The notes: a model not told the origin generated them from the sequence alone. A DNA stretch of 64,000 nt from Dipteris shenzhenensis (GCA_047967505.1 CM106538.1), one strand, 5' to 3'. Shown: positions 1 to 11,515, counted from the stretch's first letter. Translations and numbers: made by a program.

Positions 1-485
1 TTTTGGGTTACATGAGACTTACAAAGATGAGGATGAACCATCAGAAACTTGGTCACCAAAGGTGTCAGTCTGGGGGTTAGAAGGCAAGTTTGCAGCAGCA
101 AAACAAAACTCAATTTACAGTTGGGGAAGTCAAGATGAACACAAGTCCAATAAGTTGTAATGCAGGATGTAAACTACTCCGTGGCCACTCTGCTTTGAGG
201 AAGAGTCTACAACATCATTTACACCTGGCCTGCCTAACCAAGCGGACAGGCTGAACAATAAGCGCATCCACCTAGCTCTTATTAATTCTTAAACAGATGC
301 CACCAACCTGAGACATATTTACAAACAACCAGATTCCCAGCACCCTTAGAAATATTCATGAACCAACCAACATATTAGCACGTATTTCTTTGTGACATGC
401 CATACCATGCACTCTTATGTCAAGTTGGTACCCAAAAGTAGTGAGCAAAAGAACGAAGACCTGGCAATCTATACTTAAAGATTAC

Positions 486-629
486 CTGGAATGTAGCACC
501 ATTATGTAACAGGTCCATGACTATGGGCTGGTCTATGAACTCATGCAATGGCATCACAAAGGAGCTAACATTATAATGTTGGACATCTCCCAATGAAGGC
601 GATAGCTCTCCTGATTGCCTGGCTGTTCG
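486..629 (-). CDS. TPST: TPST exon (downstream)
   Basis: The acceptor CTCCATTGCAG is followed by codons for RTARQSGELSP, then NVSSFVMPLHEFIDQPIV and LLHNGATFQ. The donor is CAG/GTAATC with GT at 485-484. The junction with the preceding exon gives SR/RTAR, matching the LFARRDAR region of Arabidopsis TPST, so phase and position agree. No further exon of this gene was recognised in 1-485, which looks like intron. Confidence 0.85.
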
Positions 630-3600
630 CTGCAATGGAGAAATAGAAAGGTATTAAATAGATTTATTCACATAAGGTAGTGGCCCTATGCCTTCCTTTC
701 AGTATTTGAAGTATTCGCCTCAACAGTAACAATTAATCAGAGCTTGATTCAAGCAAAACAAAGCAGAGGATAAGCACACAAAATGTTAAAAGCTAAAGCC
801 ACAATCCTCACAAGTCAACCATATTACACAGGCTACACAGGATAACAGCATAAAACCCCATAAAAGCAAGTTAACTTACACGGCTGAAAAGATCTGCACG
901 CATCCATGGGACCAAAAACTCCCATGGCCATATGTCCAGTGTACTTGATCCCACATTTCTTTTATTAGCTCTTAGAGTTGCAATTTTTCTTTGTGTAGTC
1001 CTTGCCAAAAACCGCGAAGCAACCTCAACAGAAAATTCATAAGCACTGAAAATACGATCAACAGGATGACGCACATTGGTGATAACTGATGTTGACACCA
1101 GTGGGAGCTTTGCGAGGACACTGTAATCATTATGAGTGACAAGAAGTCTACAGTGCTGGCTGTGACAGATCCAAAATACCACACATTAGAACTTGTAGCA
1201 AAGCTTAGGAACTATGTCCTTGCATTTTCATCAATGTAAACAATGCTATCTTAAAACCTATCAGAAACACAAAATCCATTTGTTGTCCTATTCGTTCTTA
1301 TTCCTATTGCCCACAATGATAACGGAAAACTTCGACGATCCACTCTCATCCAACAGAAACGTTCAAAAACGGCACCTATGGTACAGAAAAGAGGAAATTT
1401 AAGATTGAGGGCGCAGCTTCCAAGCATAACATAATGATATTCAACCTTCTAGATCAAACAAAGTAATGTTCTGGTGACCTATAACCAGACCTGTGCAGTA
1501 TGAGTACCATATTAATATCCAGAAGCAAAAATGGCACAGTAGCCTTTCCTATTTAAAGGTATACAAAGAAACCTGTGTCAAAGAAGACTGACACACACTA
1601 CAGGCAGCTATTCTTGGAGAAAACCAGAAATATTTCCGATGACAGCAGTGTTCGAAGTCAATGCCCCAACCTGTGAACCCCCATATGAGGACATAGGGGA
1701 CATTAGACTGAGAGGGGGAGTGCTACGGTAGACTTGAATACCCATCAAGGGAGTCCTAGCAAGACAGAGACCAGCAAAACAACCACACCTGGCTGATCCT
1801 GGAAAACAGAAAGGCCAGCTACACAAAGAAAAAGGTCTGAAGGTTCTGAGGCAGTAGGAAAGCTCCTGGAAAGCTCAAGAAACCCTGAGAAAATCAGCAA
1901 GCATAGAAAAACGAAATTCCCTGGCAAGATCTCTAGCACCCTGGCAGGTGAAAATCAACAAAAGCAGATCTGGAAAACCTGTTGGAAGCGAACCACCAAG
2001 TCTAGAAGCAAATCGAGTTGCCTGGAAGCTCCAAATCGAGTTGCCTAGCCTAGAAGGCTCCTAGAAGAAATGCAAATCAGATTTGGGTCTCTAGGAAGGC
2101 ATGAGCAGCAAGCATGCAGCAAAAACGAACTGATCTGGAGGCTCCTAGCACAAAAACGAATTTCGTAATTCGTTTTTGAGCTTCTGGCAGCCCTGGCAGC
2201 CCACCAGCAGCTCACATACGGTCCTCGTAGTTGAAATCAGCAAGGCAATGTCATAGAATAGTCCTGGAGCACTTTTCCAGCCTGTGACTTGCGTCTGTGT
2301 GGCCCGAAAACAACCTGAAAGCAAATTTTGACTTTTCTGCTTGCTTTCCAAGCCAGCTAGCTAAACGTGCTATTTTTAGCGAAAGGGATTTTTACCCCTC
2401 TCTAACCTTCAGTCACTTGCCTTGGCCCATGGAATTAATTTCACTGAAGTGTCCTTTGAACTGTTTTAATCAGTTGGAGGCTAGGGTAGTCACCGTAAAT
2501 TCCTAAAGATTATAAATTCACGTCCCCGTGACAGCCCCTTATATAGGTTGCCCGCGAGAGGTCCGTTGGGGTCAGCCAGAACCGACCTGGCTGGTTGGCC
2601 AGCCAACCATGGACTGGTTGGTCCAGCCCCAGGAAACCTGACCAAGGTTGGGGGGGCTGCCTTCCCTACGTAAATCCCCCTCCCCTCTCACTTTCCTCAT
2701 CCAGAACTGAAGCCTTTCCACTAGGCAGCGTTCCAGTTTTGAGGAGTTCTCGGCAGCCCCCTTTGGCTGAGTGTTTGTGCTAATCTTGAGCTTGGTTTTG
2801 CCCACAGTTTGTGGAAGAATAAAGCCTGAGTTTCCTCTTTATTCTTTGCTGTCTTCAGATCATTGTGTGTTGAGAAGAGTTGAAGGTTATCCGCTGCATG
2901 TGTGAGGATTGAGTGATTCTTTCCTTCATTTTCCAGCATGGTATCATAGCACATGTTCCCTAGCTCTTCACATAGAAGGAAGGAATCCCTCTCAACAAAG
3001 GCGGACCCCAATTCAACTCAGGTTCGCGCTGAGTTCTATTCTTTCTACAGCAAGGGTGTTTGCAAACTTTCTGTGTGTATTTGCAGCAATCAGCCACTGC
3101 TCTTCCTTCTCCTCCTCCACTCATATTCCTTCTTGTAAAAGGATTTACTTTCAAAGGGATCATAACAGATAGCATTCACAAAGGATGCATTGCCATGTAC
3201 TATCCTAGCCATGTCTTACGTTGCACCCGAGGTGGGGACAAAAACTTGCACAGTTTTAAAAACTTTGTAAAGGCAAATTGGTTTATCTTCAAAGTTATAA
3301 GGGGAGTTCACCTCGAGCTAGGTGAGGCTCATGGCAACCAGCATGCATTGCTTGGATAATGCATGTCCACCTGGTTCATCTTGGAACCTGGCCTACTATG
3401 CACGTCCACCTGGTTCATCTTGGAACCTACTAAACACCGTCGCACAAGCCTAGCAGGTCACCAAAGCAAAGGTGCGTTCATGAAAACCTTTGCTGATGGA
3501 TATATACAAATTTACGAGTTTATGAACTGTATGAATGGAGTGACCATGCTCCTTCTCTTCCATCATGCAGTGCATATAGTAGAGATGAGGCTTAATTTTG

Positions 3601-5179
3601 TGAACCCAGGGCAGGACCAAATTTGGGGACAGCCACCAACCTGATAGGAGCCCCGACCCAATGGGCCAGCAAAATCAGCAGCCCAAATAGGCCAACTAAG
3701 GGGCCAACCAGGCAGCCACGCCCACCAGATCAGGTGTGGGGGCAGGTGAGAGTCAGGCCAGATCTAGCACTGCCATCCACCTCCGAAAAGGCTACTTGCT
3801 CCCATTTAAAGCCGACCACTTAGCCGCTCCTCCACACAGTAGGGAGATCTATACAAACCAGGAAGGGTCCTTCTACAGTCTAACAATGGATGATCAGTCA
3901 ATTCAAAGCAACAAGGTTAGACTCTGCTTGAGCCAGTGTTGCCAATCCTCCCAAGCAATTTATCTTTTATAACAAGCATGTGAGCATCCGCTCTACTTGC
4001 ACGATGGCGAACTTCAGAAGCCGATGGCGATCAACACGTAGCATGAGAGTACTAAAAGAGAGCAAGGCACCACATCGGGTCCTTCTGGCTCTTCCACTTC
4101 AGTTTACAAATTATACACAGTACAACAAATACTTCTTAGAACACTGCGCCCTTCTTATCAGAAGGGAAGCGTGGACAAAATTAAATTGCCGTGGCCGTTT
4201 TGAACTGGTTTTAATTCTAGTTGAGCTTCTTTTCAGCGAGACTCCCGTACATGACCTGATCCAGTCAGCCCCCGACTGGTGTTGGTTGCTCCAACGGCAA
4301 AATCTAGCGGTGCGTTCTTCGTGCCTTATGTCTCTCTTCACAAGAAGTTATCTGATTGCATATGGACGGGGTTCACAAAAAAGAATTTGACATAACTCGG
4401 GTGAGCACGAGAACGGAAACGCGATTAAAAATTTTTCCAGCATAATCTAATGTACTGTACCTTGAATTAAATCTGAGCTTGTCATAGGAGCGGTCGCAGT
4501 GTTGTTCTAGCGGAAATAGATGACGCAGCAAGCTGCACACCACGAACAAGATAAGAGCTTAATGAAGCACTGTGCAGGACTTTCATAACGAGCATTTAGG
4601 TTGGCAAAGGCTTACCATTGGTGATACGTGCGCCCTCCTGTCCTTGGCACATGTAAAAAAAATAAGAGCTCCTTTAATTCCTGCGAGTCCTTCTCTGGAA
4701 CATCCGCCAATTCCTGTAAGGCTTCTTCAGCCCAAGCTTCCAAAGCCACATTGCATCTATCGTACTCTTCGTCTGCTGCTGAACTGATCGTGTGGACTGC
4801 AACACCGCAATAGGCGAATCGCAAACTAATTCAGAAGGTCCGGACACTCAACAAGCATCACATTCTGGTCCGACGCAAAAGCCCTTTGTGACAACGCTAC
4901 CGAAGCAATATTCAACGCCGACGACTCGCCATTACAAAACGATTCGTTACTACTCGCCTCTCCCGCCACACTTGTTTGACTGTTTCTACTCGCTCCCTTG
5001 TTCGGTCGACTAATCGCTATCGATTCCCCATCCCTATTATTCCTCGTATAAGACTTGCCATTCCACCTTCTCAAATGGAGAACGGCCTCAAACGATGCCT
5101 CCATGGAGACAGGAAGGCACGAGTTACCTGGGGAGACGAGGAAAAGCAGGAAGAAGGCGGCGACAGGTACGGTCCTCAT
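486..5179 (-). CDS. TPST: Tyrosylprotein sulfotransferase (TPST), 3' part beyond window
   Basis: Plant TPST transfers sulfate from PAPS to tyrosines of secreted peptides (PSK, PSY and RGF types) in the Golgi. The minus strand carries, in order, a signal-peptide exon, a PAPS-loop exon part ending FLHVPRTGGRTY, an exon with THNDYSVLAKLP, NVRHPVDRIFSAYEFSVEV and TLDIWPWEFLVPWM, and an exon with MPLHEFIDQP and HNGATFQ. These blocks are collinear with Arabidopsis TPST as I remember it. The first intron between confident exons is over 3 kb and holds repeats. The last part of the catalytic domain and the C-terminal membrane anchor must lie left of position 1. The frame breaks once near 4830 and a middle exon is uncertain, so the locus is either a gene with assembly errors or unseen introns, or a decaying copy. 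Family assignment is firm; functionality is not. Confidence 0.85.
880..1159 (-). CDS. TPST: TPST exon (sulfotransferase core)
   Basis: The acceptor is TCTGTCACAG at 1160-1169 and the donor CGT/GTAAGT, with GT at 879-878. The exon encodes QHCRLLVTHNDYS, then NVRHPVDRIFSAYEFSVEV, then STLDIWPWEFLVPWM and ADLFSR. The arginine-rich RHPVDR block corresponds to the 3'-phosphate-binding region of the sulfotransferase fold. The reading frame is open throughout, and the 3' end is in phase 0 with the next exon. Confidence 0.88.
1380..2110. other. TPST intron sequence, no gene seen
   Basis: Spacer inside the long intron. At 2005-2050 a short block (AAATCGAGTTGCCT) is repeated twice about 28 bases apart. 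No domain-bearing reading frame was recognised on either strand. Confidence 0.5.
2220..2314 (-). CDS. Possible TPST exon 2 (out of phase)
   Basis: Between the PAPS-loop exon and the next sure exon the family needs a short exon encoding a cysteine-proline-arginine region. This 95-nt stretch has an acceptor (TTTGCTTTCAG) and donor (GTATGTGAG) and, read in the phase set by exon 1, encodes DASHRLEKCSRTI, resembling the expected CxRS-type segment. However it then meets an in-frame TGA, and its length leaves one base over where the following exon needs two. A single indel would explain both. It may instead be chance similarity. Confidence 0.35.
2500..2900 (+). repeat. LTR-like promoter/polyadenylation segment in intron
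   Basis: A GC-richer segment contains CCTTATATAGG near 2540 followed about 275 bases later by GAAGAATAAAGCC near 2815, the spacing of a TATA box and polyadenylation signal in an LTR. No matching partner LTR, primer site or target duplication was identified, so a solo LTR is only a suggestion. Confidence 0.3.
3361..3438 (+). repeat. 39-bp direct duplication
   Basis: The block CCACCTGGTTCATCTTGG occurs twice, 39 bases apart, in the TPST intron. It is a local tandem duplication with no coding meaning. Confidence 0.7.
4616..5179 (-). CDS. TPST: TPST exon 1: signal peptide to PAPS-binding loop
   Basis: The ATG at 5177-5179 has a good context (CACCATGAGG) and starts MRTVPVAAFFLLFLVSPG, a typical signal peptide. 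About 90 residues of serine-rich sequence follow before an in-frame TAG at 4826-4828. The conserved part resumes one frame over, through EEYDRCNVALEAW to ELLFFLHVPRTGGRTY, and ends at a clear donor (CAATG/GTAAG; GT at 4615-4614). VPRTGGRTY is the 5'-phosphosulfate loop of the PAPS site. Joining the two frames needs a one-base indel or an intron of 3n+1 bases; no convincing short intron is visible. The N-terminal stretch is longer than in the Arabidopsis protein, where the loop lies near residue 60. Confidence 0.75.
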
Positions 5180-5330
5180 GGTGGGGATGAGAGGCTCACC
5201 AGGAAGTGGAGCGAAGCCGATTGCTGGAACGGGGAGGCAAGGGAGGAGGGAGGGAGGAGGGGGGAGGAGGGATAATAATGGGAGGAGGACAGGGAGAAGA
5301 AGCTATGGAAGCCATAGTTGTCGGGAAAGC
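5180..5330 (-). promoter_or_regulatory. Pyrimidine-rich leader upstream of TPST
   Basis: On the minus strand the 150 bases before the ATG are strongly pyrimidine-rich (runs of CTCC and CCCTCC), the usual look of a plant core promoter Y patch and 5' leader. No TATA box was seen at a fitting distance. The assignment rests on composition and position only. Confidence 0.35.
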
Positions 5331-5559
5331 AAACTAGTAGTCGAAGAAGATGAAGGAGACGGAGAAGAAGGGTCGGTTGACCAGAGAGCCGAACACCACA
5401 TCAGTCAACGGCCATTGACCGAGTTACAGCACCAGTCACCAGTAACCAGCCTCCAGAGCTGGCTGCCTACGTTCGAATCGCTTCGGCGTAGACCCCAGGC
5501 GGATGTGCCCCTCGTCGTGGAGCCTGGGTGTCTGGGGCATCACCTCATCTGAGCTGGCT

Positions 5560-6300
5560 GCCTGCGTTCGATTCCTTTGCGAACCTTAGCAACATAAACT
5601 ACAAGCAGATTGATGCTCATCAGTGCGCAACCCGTGTGCACACACCACATGCTTGTGACCGGATCTCATGAACACTCCTTTGTGGTCTTCGTTTTTCCCT
5701 CATATCCATGCATTAGCCCTTCGTGCTCACATCATTCTTCTCGTCCAACTAAACATCCCTAGAGCAAGGTTGTTTGTGCTGCCCTTGATGCACTGCTGAT
5801 GGAAACTTTGAGTTCCTCCTTTAGGTCTCGACTTCTAGTCCCACAATTACTTTTTGTCCCCTGCTTTTTGTGTGTAGCCCCCTTTTTTACCTTCGATTCT
5901 CTTTAGAAAAGGCGGCACAAGGCACCCTCGTTGTGCAATGTACTAGATATGCAACATGCAAGCGCAGTCAAACTAGCTCCCTCAAGAAGAACAAGAGTTG
6001 GAATCGTGTTTGCCCAAGTGACTCTCGCTCGAGAAGGAGTGCATTGCCTCTTGTTTCAAAAGTCAAATGACCAAGCTTGTCGAAAATATTTTGGACTACT
6101 TTCACGGAACACCTATAATCACACTTAATTAACGTCTTTTCTATATCCACACAAAAGCACATGGACACAAGCTCATCCATATAGCCCAAAGGCTAAGAAA
6201 GAATGTGCCATAAGGAAACCTTAGCCACCACTCATTATCATAGGCTATCTTGCCTACAAAGATACCCACATTGGGTACATGGATTTGGGAATCTTATTAA
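5560..6300. other. Intergenic spacer, no gene seen
   Basis: Moderately AT-rich sequence between the TPST upstream region and the repeat block that starts at 6308. Short open frames here show no recognisable domain. Confidence 0.5.
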
Positions 6301-6307
6301 CGCATGG

Positions 6308-6620
6308 CCACATCTATGAAAACCAAATAGAATTGCACACCTAGTTTCTTCTTCTTCCTAGTGTATGGGAGTTTGTCAAAGCATGCACATTAAATGAGTA
6401 GTAGGTAGGAAAACCTATATTGCACAACCCGTGTAGGTAGCCAAAACCTCTATCGCACAACCCGCCACATCTATGAAAACCAAATAGAATTGCACACCTA
6501 GTTTCTTCTTCTTCCTAGTGTATGGGAGTTTGTCAAAGCATGCACATTAAATGAGTAGTAGGTAGGAAAACCTATATTGCACAACCCGTGTAGGTAGCCA
6601 AAACCTCTATCGCACAACCC
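6308..6620 (+). repeat. 157-bp tandem duplication
   Basis: Two nearly identical copies, 6308-6464 and 6465-6620, both running from CCACATCTATGAAAACC to TATCGCACAACCC. The near identity points to a recent duplication. It borders the 630-bp repeat family on its left. Confidence 0.9.
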
Positions 6621-7080
6621 ATGTGGAGAGCGCTCAAGTCTTTTATAATGTGTTTTCCTACAAGCTAGCTTATGATTTCCAATTTGTCTCGTCTCACCAC
6701 TAGCCTATCTTCCCTTGAAACCAAGATGCCTTAGATGATTAATTTTTTTCATATTTTCCTATTTTGGGAAGCATCATGTCGCAATAGTAGTCACTCTTTA
6801 TTCCTTTATAAGCAATTGCTCTATTTTTACTCAAAAGTGCAAGATAACTAACATTTGCAATAGTCGCTCTTTAATCCTTTATAAGCAATTGCTCTATTTT
6901 TACTCAAAAGTGCAAGATAACTAACATTTGCACTTATCTAGGATCAAATGCAGGAGGCATGGGGGGAAAGTGGGATTCACACATTTTCTCTTTGTCTATC
7001 TTGATAGATGACCATCAAAACTTAACTTTTGATAATAGGCATAAATGACAAGTTCCTATATATTTGTGCTTCACCTCTCC

Positions 7081-7141
7081 TTTCTTTTTTGTTTTTTGTT
7101 TTTTAATAAAAAGCCGACTTGCATTAAAAAATGGGGGCAGC
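7081..7141 (-). mobile_element. Short 5'-truncated LINE tail
   Basis: Within one tandem unit, about 60 bases absent from the sister unit read on the minus strand as AATGCAAGTCGGC followed by an A-rich tail, the usual look of a plant L1 3' end. Similar CACCTCT..CTT sequences flank both sides, consistent with a target duplication. Confidence 0.5.
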
Positions 7142-8395
7142 CTCACCTCTTCTTCAACGTTAGTAATTGCAACTACATTGATTTGTGAGATGGCTAGGGA
7201 TTATTTTAACGATGCTTGTGAAATAGTCTGAAGGATTTTTGCTATTAGAGGATAACGTTGGCACACACAACATTGAAGGTAATTCCAATTACTCTCCACC
7301 TTCTACTAAATTCAAAAACAAGAAACTCTACTAAACTAGGAAAATTCATGTAGCCTCGTTAAGGCTATAAAACGTTATCTAGATAGACTTAATTATGAAG
7401 GACTTAGACTATTGGCCATTGTAAACCTCCCCCAAAAGAACTTAGACTATTGGCCATTGTAAACCTCCCCAAAAGTACTAGCTCCCTCTCTTGTCTCATG
7501 TGGAGAAGGCTCAAGTCTTTAGAAATAGTTTCCCCATATGTAGGCTATGATTTCCACCTTGTCAGATTTATATTTCTCGTTTTTCTTCATGTTAAAAAGC
7601 ATCATGTCCCATTAGTTTCTCTTTATTCCTTTAACAAAGCAATTGCTCTCTTTTCATATCTATATTTACTCAAAAGTGCAAGGTAGCTATCCTTTGCACT
7701 TATCCAAGATCAAACGCACAAGGCGTGGGGGAGAGTGGAATCACACATTTTCTCTTTGTTAATTTTATAGTTGATGATCAAAACTTGACTTTTGATAGTT
7801 TAGGCATAAATGACAAGTTCCTATATATTTGTGCCTTACCTCTTCTTTAACCATAATAATTGCAACTACAGTGATCTGTGAGATGACTAGGGTAAGTGAT
7901 TTTTGTAATTAGAGGATATGTTGGCACACAGTATTGAAGGTAATTTGCAAATAATTTTGACCTTCTACTTTACTTTTTATAAAAAAAAGTAAACTCTACT
8001 AAACTAGGAAAATTCATGTAACCTCGTTGAAGGCTATAAACATTATCTAGACAACCTTAATTATGAAGGACTTGGAGTATTGGCTATTAAAACATCTACC
8101 CAAAAGAAATAGTTTCTCTCCTACTCTCATGTGGAGAGGCTCAAGTCATTCGAATGCATTTCCCCACAATAGCTTGTGATTTCCACCTTGTCATTTTGTT
8201 AATTTAAAAAGCACATGTCCCAATATTTGCTCTCTATTCCTTTAACAAAGCAATTGCTCTCTTTTCATATCTATATTTACTAAAGAGTACAAGATAAGTA
8301 ACATTTGCACTTATCTGGCATGAGGCGACATATAAACCCTCAATCTTTTTTGGGGGGGGATGCACGAGGCGTGGAGGAAACTGGGAATCACATAT

Positions 8396-8413
8396 TTTCT
8401 CTTTATCAATCTT
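8396..8413 (+). repeat. LINE target site duplication, left copy
   Basis: TTTCTCTTTATCAATCTT, 18 bp, identical to 14030-14047. The left copy abuts the T-run that is the poly(A) tail of the minus-strand LINE. Confidence 0.9.
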
Positions 8414-8582
8414 TTTTTTTTTTGAAAAAGGCCAAATACATTATAGTGGGTAGTCAACCCTGCAAAAGTGACCTTTGATACAAAAAAACAAAATTTGGTC
8501 GTGTTAGGGGTTTGCCACCCTCGACCTGTGCTACAAGCAACATCAAAAAACCCCGAAGTTGGAACTTAGAGTCTTAAGGTAT

Positions 8583-9204
8583 CTACTCGACGGGAATGCA
8601 GTCCCAAATTTCAAGAAGGAGGCGACTCACTAGTGAGACTTTCATCATTGTAGTCCAGCTGAAGTCTCTCAGGTTCTGGTGCATGCGCGAGGTGATGGCT
8701 GATTCTCGTTGACCTGTGCCAGGTTTGTGATGGAACACAACTTGATTTCTGGTCTCCCAAATGGCAAGCATAGTCGCTGCTCTGACGTAGGCCCAACATG
8801 CTAAGAGCGTGGACGGCATTCTGTAGGTCGTCTCCTAGTAAGGAAACCCTCCATTGAGCGCCAAGCTTGAAAGATTTCATGATTCCAGAAGTGTGAATAG
8901 CTCATTCTACTTTGAACCAAATCCCATAGGAGACGACACAGTGCCACATGAGATGATTTGTTACTTCTATTGCTTTACCACAAAGGGGGCAGCATGAGTC
9001 CATCGGGATTCTCTTGGCGAGTTTTCCTCTCAATGGAAGCCATTGATTTATGACTTTCCAAAGCAAGAAGCGGGCTTTGCCCGAGGCCCCTTTTTTCCAT
9101 ATACTCTTGAGTCTTTTAGTCCACCACTGCCTTCCACGCCATAGCCTCCATTTCCTATTGAGCACGGGGATGGTAGAAAAGTCATGAGCAAGATGCCTAT
9201 ACAC
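8583..9204 (-). pseudogene. LINE ORF2 C-terminal zf-RVT region, broken
   Basis: RFLLWKVINQWLPLRGKL, then CCPLCGKAIEVTNHLMWHC and GIW form the zinc-binding region found at the C-terminus of plant L1 ORF2. An IWETRNQVVFHHKP-type segment follows in another frame. No RNase H domain was recognised. Confidence 0.75.
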
Positions 9205-9776
9205 CGTCCTCTAGCTGAAATCTTACTAAGAGTCTGTTTCCTAAGCACCCATTGGTTTGACCTCCAGCTGGGGGATGGGCAGGTATTAGAAGGCCAGGAA
9301 TTCAGAATGCTATCAAGGATGGCCATTATGAGGTCAGTCTCGCCTTGCATGAGTTTGAATTGGGTTTTGAGACTATCGACCGGGATCCAGTCTACCTTAG
9401 AGGCATCCCAAATATCGATCCAAGCATGGATTCCTTTCGTGGAGAGGCTATGGGCTTTGGCCAAGTCAAGTCTAGCGTAGGGGTTTTTGCTTCATCTCGC
9501 GAGGCTGTGCTCCACCAAATACTCTCAAGTAGACTGGCATCACTGCAGAGTCCTAGTCGACCTTTCCAGGTGACCCCCGCCAGCGTGGTTTTCTAGGCTG
9601 TCACTAACCAAGTAACAAAGTCAGAGCCGCCGATGGAGATGGGGAATGCAGAGCAAATCTTATCATACCAAAACAAGTCCCTCCATGGACCAACCCCTTT
9701 ACCTTTCCCTCTAGTAACAAAATCCTTGACAATCGTCACCCATGGAGTTGATTTTTCGAATAGAGCAGGAAGCCAC

Positions 9777-11497
9777 TTATTGGCTAGGGCAATGCTTTGC
9801 TAATATCGGGGAGGCCGACTCCTCCCTGAAGTTTAGGGCCTTTGAGAGCCTCTTTCTTTTGCCATTTTCTTCGGCCCAAATGAAGGCTCGCAGTAATCGC
9901 TCGATTTCCATCCAGTGAGCCTTTTTGAAGTTCTTAGTAGTGGCTATGTAGGTTGTGGCTACTGCGAGAATGTGTTGCACAATTAAGATACGGGCATTCC
10001 ACCCTAGGGGCATACCACTCCATCTGTGGAGTTTCTCTCTCATCTTTTCTTTGCGCCAGTTGAATCTTTGGTGAAGGATAATACCTAGGCCTATGGGAGC
10101 ACCCAGGTATCTCACTATTGTTCCTCTGGGGATACATTGGAGTTGACAGTTTGTGAGCCACTGGGGGGTGGGCCATAGTTGGAGCGGAGGGAGTAAGACT
10201 TGGTCCAACTACATCTGGGCCCCAATGCGAGGCAGAATTGGTCGATTATGTCGAATAATTTAGCAGTGCTTGATTGTCTTCTTGAGTTACCGCCATCATG
10301 TCATCCACAAAGAGTTGAATGTTGAATGGAGCTCCAGTTGGAAGCCACAAGGCCTTGATTTCGCCTGGGCTGATGGCCGATTTGAGTTGGTGGATCAAAG
10401 GAATAGTGCCAATGGTGAAGAGGAGTGGGGCAAGGGGGCAACCTTGACGGACAGATCGGTGGAGCTCAAAGTTGCCAACACCTCCCCCGTTCAAGCATAA
10501 CACTGCTGAGGCATTCTTGAAAAGCGTTGAGACTTTCTGGAGGAAGGGAGTGCCAAATCCTAGGGACGCCATGACTCCTAGGAGGAAGTCCCACCGGATC
10601 CTATTGTAGACTTTTTCTAGGTCGACCTCGATGAACAAAGCTTTCTGGTCTGAAGATACTACATAGTCCAGTGTTGTTGAGACATTTAGAACATTCTCGA
10701 AGATATCCCGGCCTTTAACAAATCCATTTTGCTCTCTGTCCACGATCTTCGAACAAACATCACTGATTCTGATTGCTAGTGCCTTAGTGATGATCTTGTA
10801 GGACGTGTTGAGCATTGTTATTGGTCTCCAGTCAGCAACTTTAAGGCGATCTTGTTTTTTGGGGAAAAGCTTCATTAAGCCCACATTAACATCCACTGAC
10901 ATGGTACCCTGCGTCGCTGCTGCATTCGCCATCTAGATAAGGTCCTCTCTCATCTCGTCCCAAAATGCGTAGAAGAATTCGGTTGTAAGGCCGTCAGGAA
11001 CCGGAGACTTTTCTTTGGCCAAGGCCTCTGCAGTTTCCTTTGATTCCTCTTCAAAGAACTATCTATCGGGCCGCTTTCTTTGGTACTCGGAGACTCTAGG
11101 TGTCATGTCGCATGTGATGTCTTTGATGCTATTAGTCTAGGCGACGTTCTTTACAGTAGGCCCACCCACTATCAGACTTAGCTCCCATCGAAATACGTCA
11201 GCCATGTGCCAGAAATCAAAAACTATATTACCTTCTACATCTTGGACTTTGTCGATTAGCTCACGCGAGTGCTTTCTTTTTACTAATTGAAAGAAGAGTT
11301 TTGATGAGCAGTTGCTAACTTCCAGCCAGATCTTGAGCCTTGCCTCTTCTACTACCTCGAGCTCCCATCTCATCATTTCTTGGTCTGTTTTGATGATCAA
11401 CGTGGCCAAAATTGAATCTTGAGGTGCATGTCATCTTCTGGGCGACTTTCAATGATTTCTTCACGGCTTCAAGCATAGACTCTTTGCGTTTCCTCAT
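9777..11497 (-). pseudogene. LINE ORF2 reverse transcriptase, broken
   Basis: This is the polymerase for target-primed reverse transcription. The longest open part (10246-10932, 228 codons) has DWRPITMLNTSYKI, NGFVKGRDI, the motif A region ALFIEVDLEKVYNRI, motif B RQGCPLAPLLF, and the catalytic box FVDD where YADD or FADD is usual. Thumb sequence (RYLGAPIG, WNARILIVQHIL) follows at 9777-10208. An N-terminal linker lies at 11137-11497. Confidence 0.88.
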
Positions 11498-11515
11498 CTG
11501 CCTGTCTTCCCTATC

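Larger units (their letters stand above)
6621..8413 (+). repeat. Tandem family of about 630-bp units (left part)
   Basis: Units start with ATGTGGAGA..CTCAAGTC at 6621, 7498 and 8129. Each runs through TTCCTTTA..AAGCAATTGCTCT, a block with TTTGCACTTATC, CATTTTCTCTTT, ATGACAAGTTCCTA and AATTATGAAGGACTT. The middle unit is 631 bp. The first is 877 bp because it holds two internal duplications (76 bp near 6781-6930, 38 bp near 7403-7475) and a small LINE tail at 7081-7141. The third is cut at 8413 by the LINE and resumes at 14048. The units are diverged and carry no long reading frame. Confidence 0.85.

Noticed and set aside
4111-4390. Opposed open frames at 3980-4390 and 4111-4341 inside the TPST intron
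   Set aside because: No similarity to TPST or any family I recognise and no supporting splice arrangement.
5456-5580. CGTTCGAATC and CGTTCGATTCC, resembling pol III B boxes (SINE or tRNA)
   Set aside because: Both deviate from the B-box consensus, no A box lies at the right distance and no cloverleaf could be drawn.
10270-10500. Plus-strand open frames within the LINE
   Set aside because: Shadows of the minus-strand reverse transcriptase.
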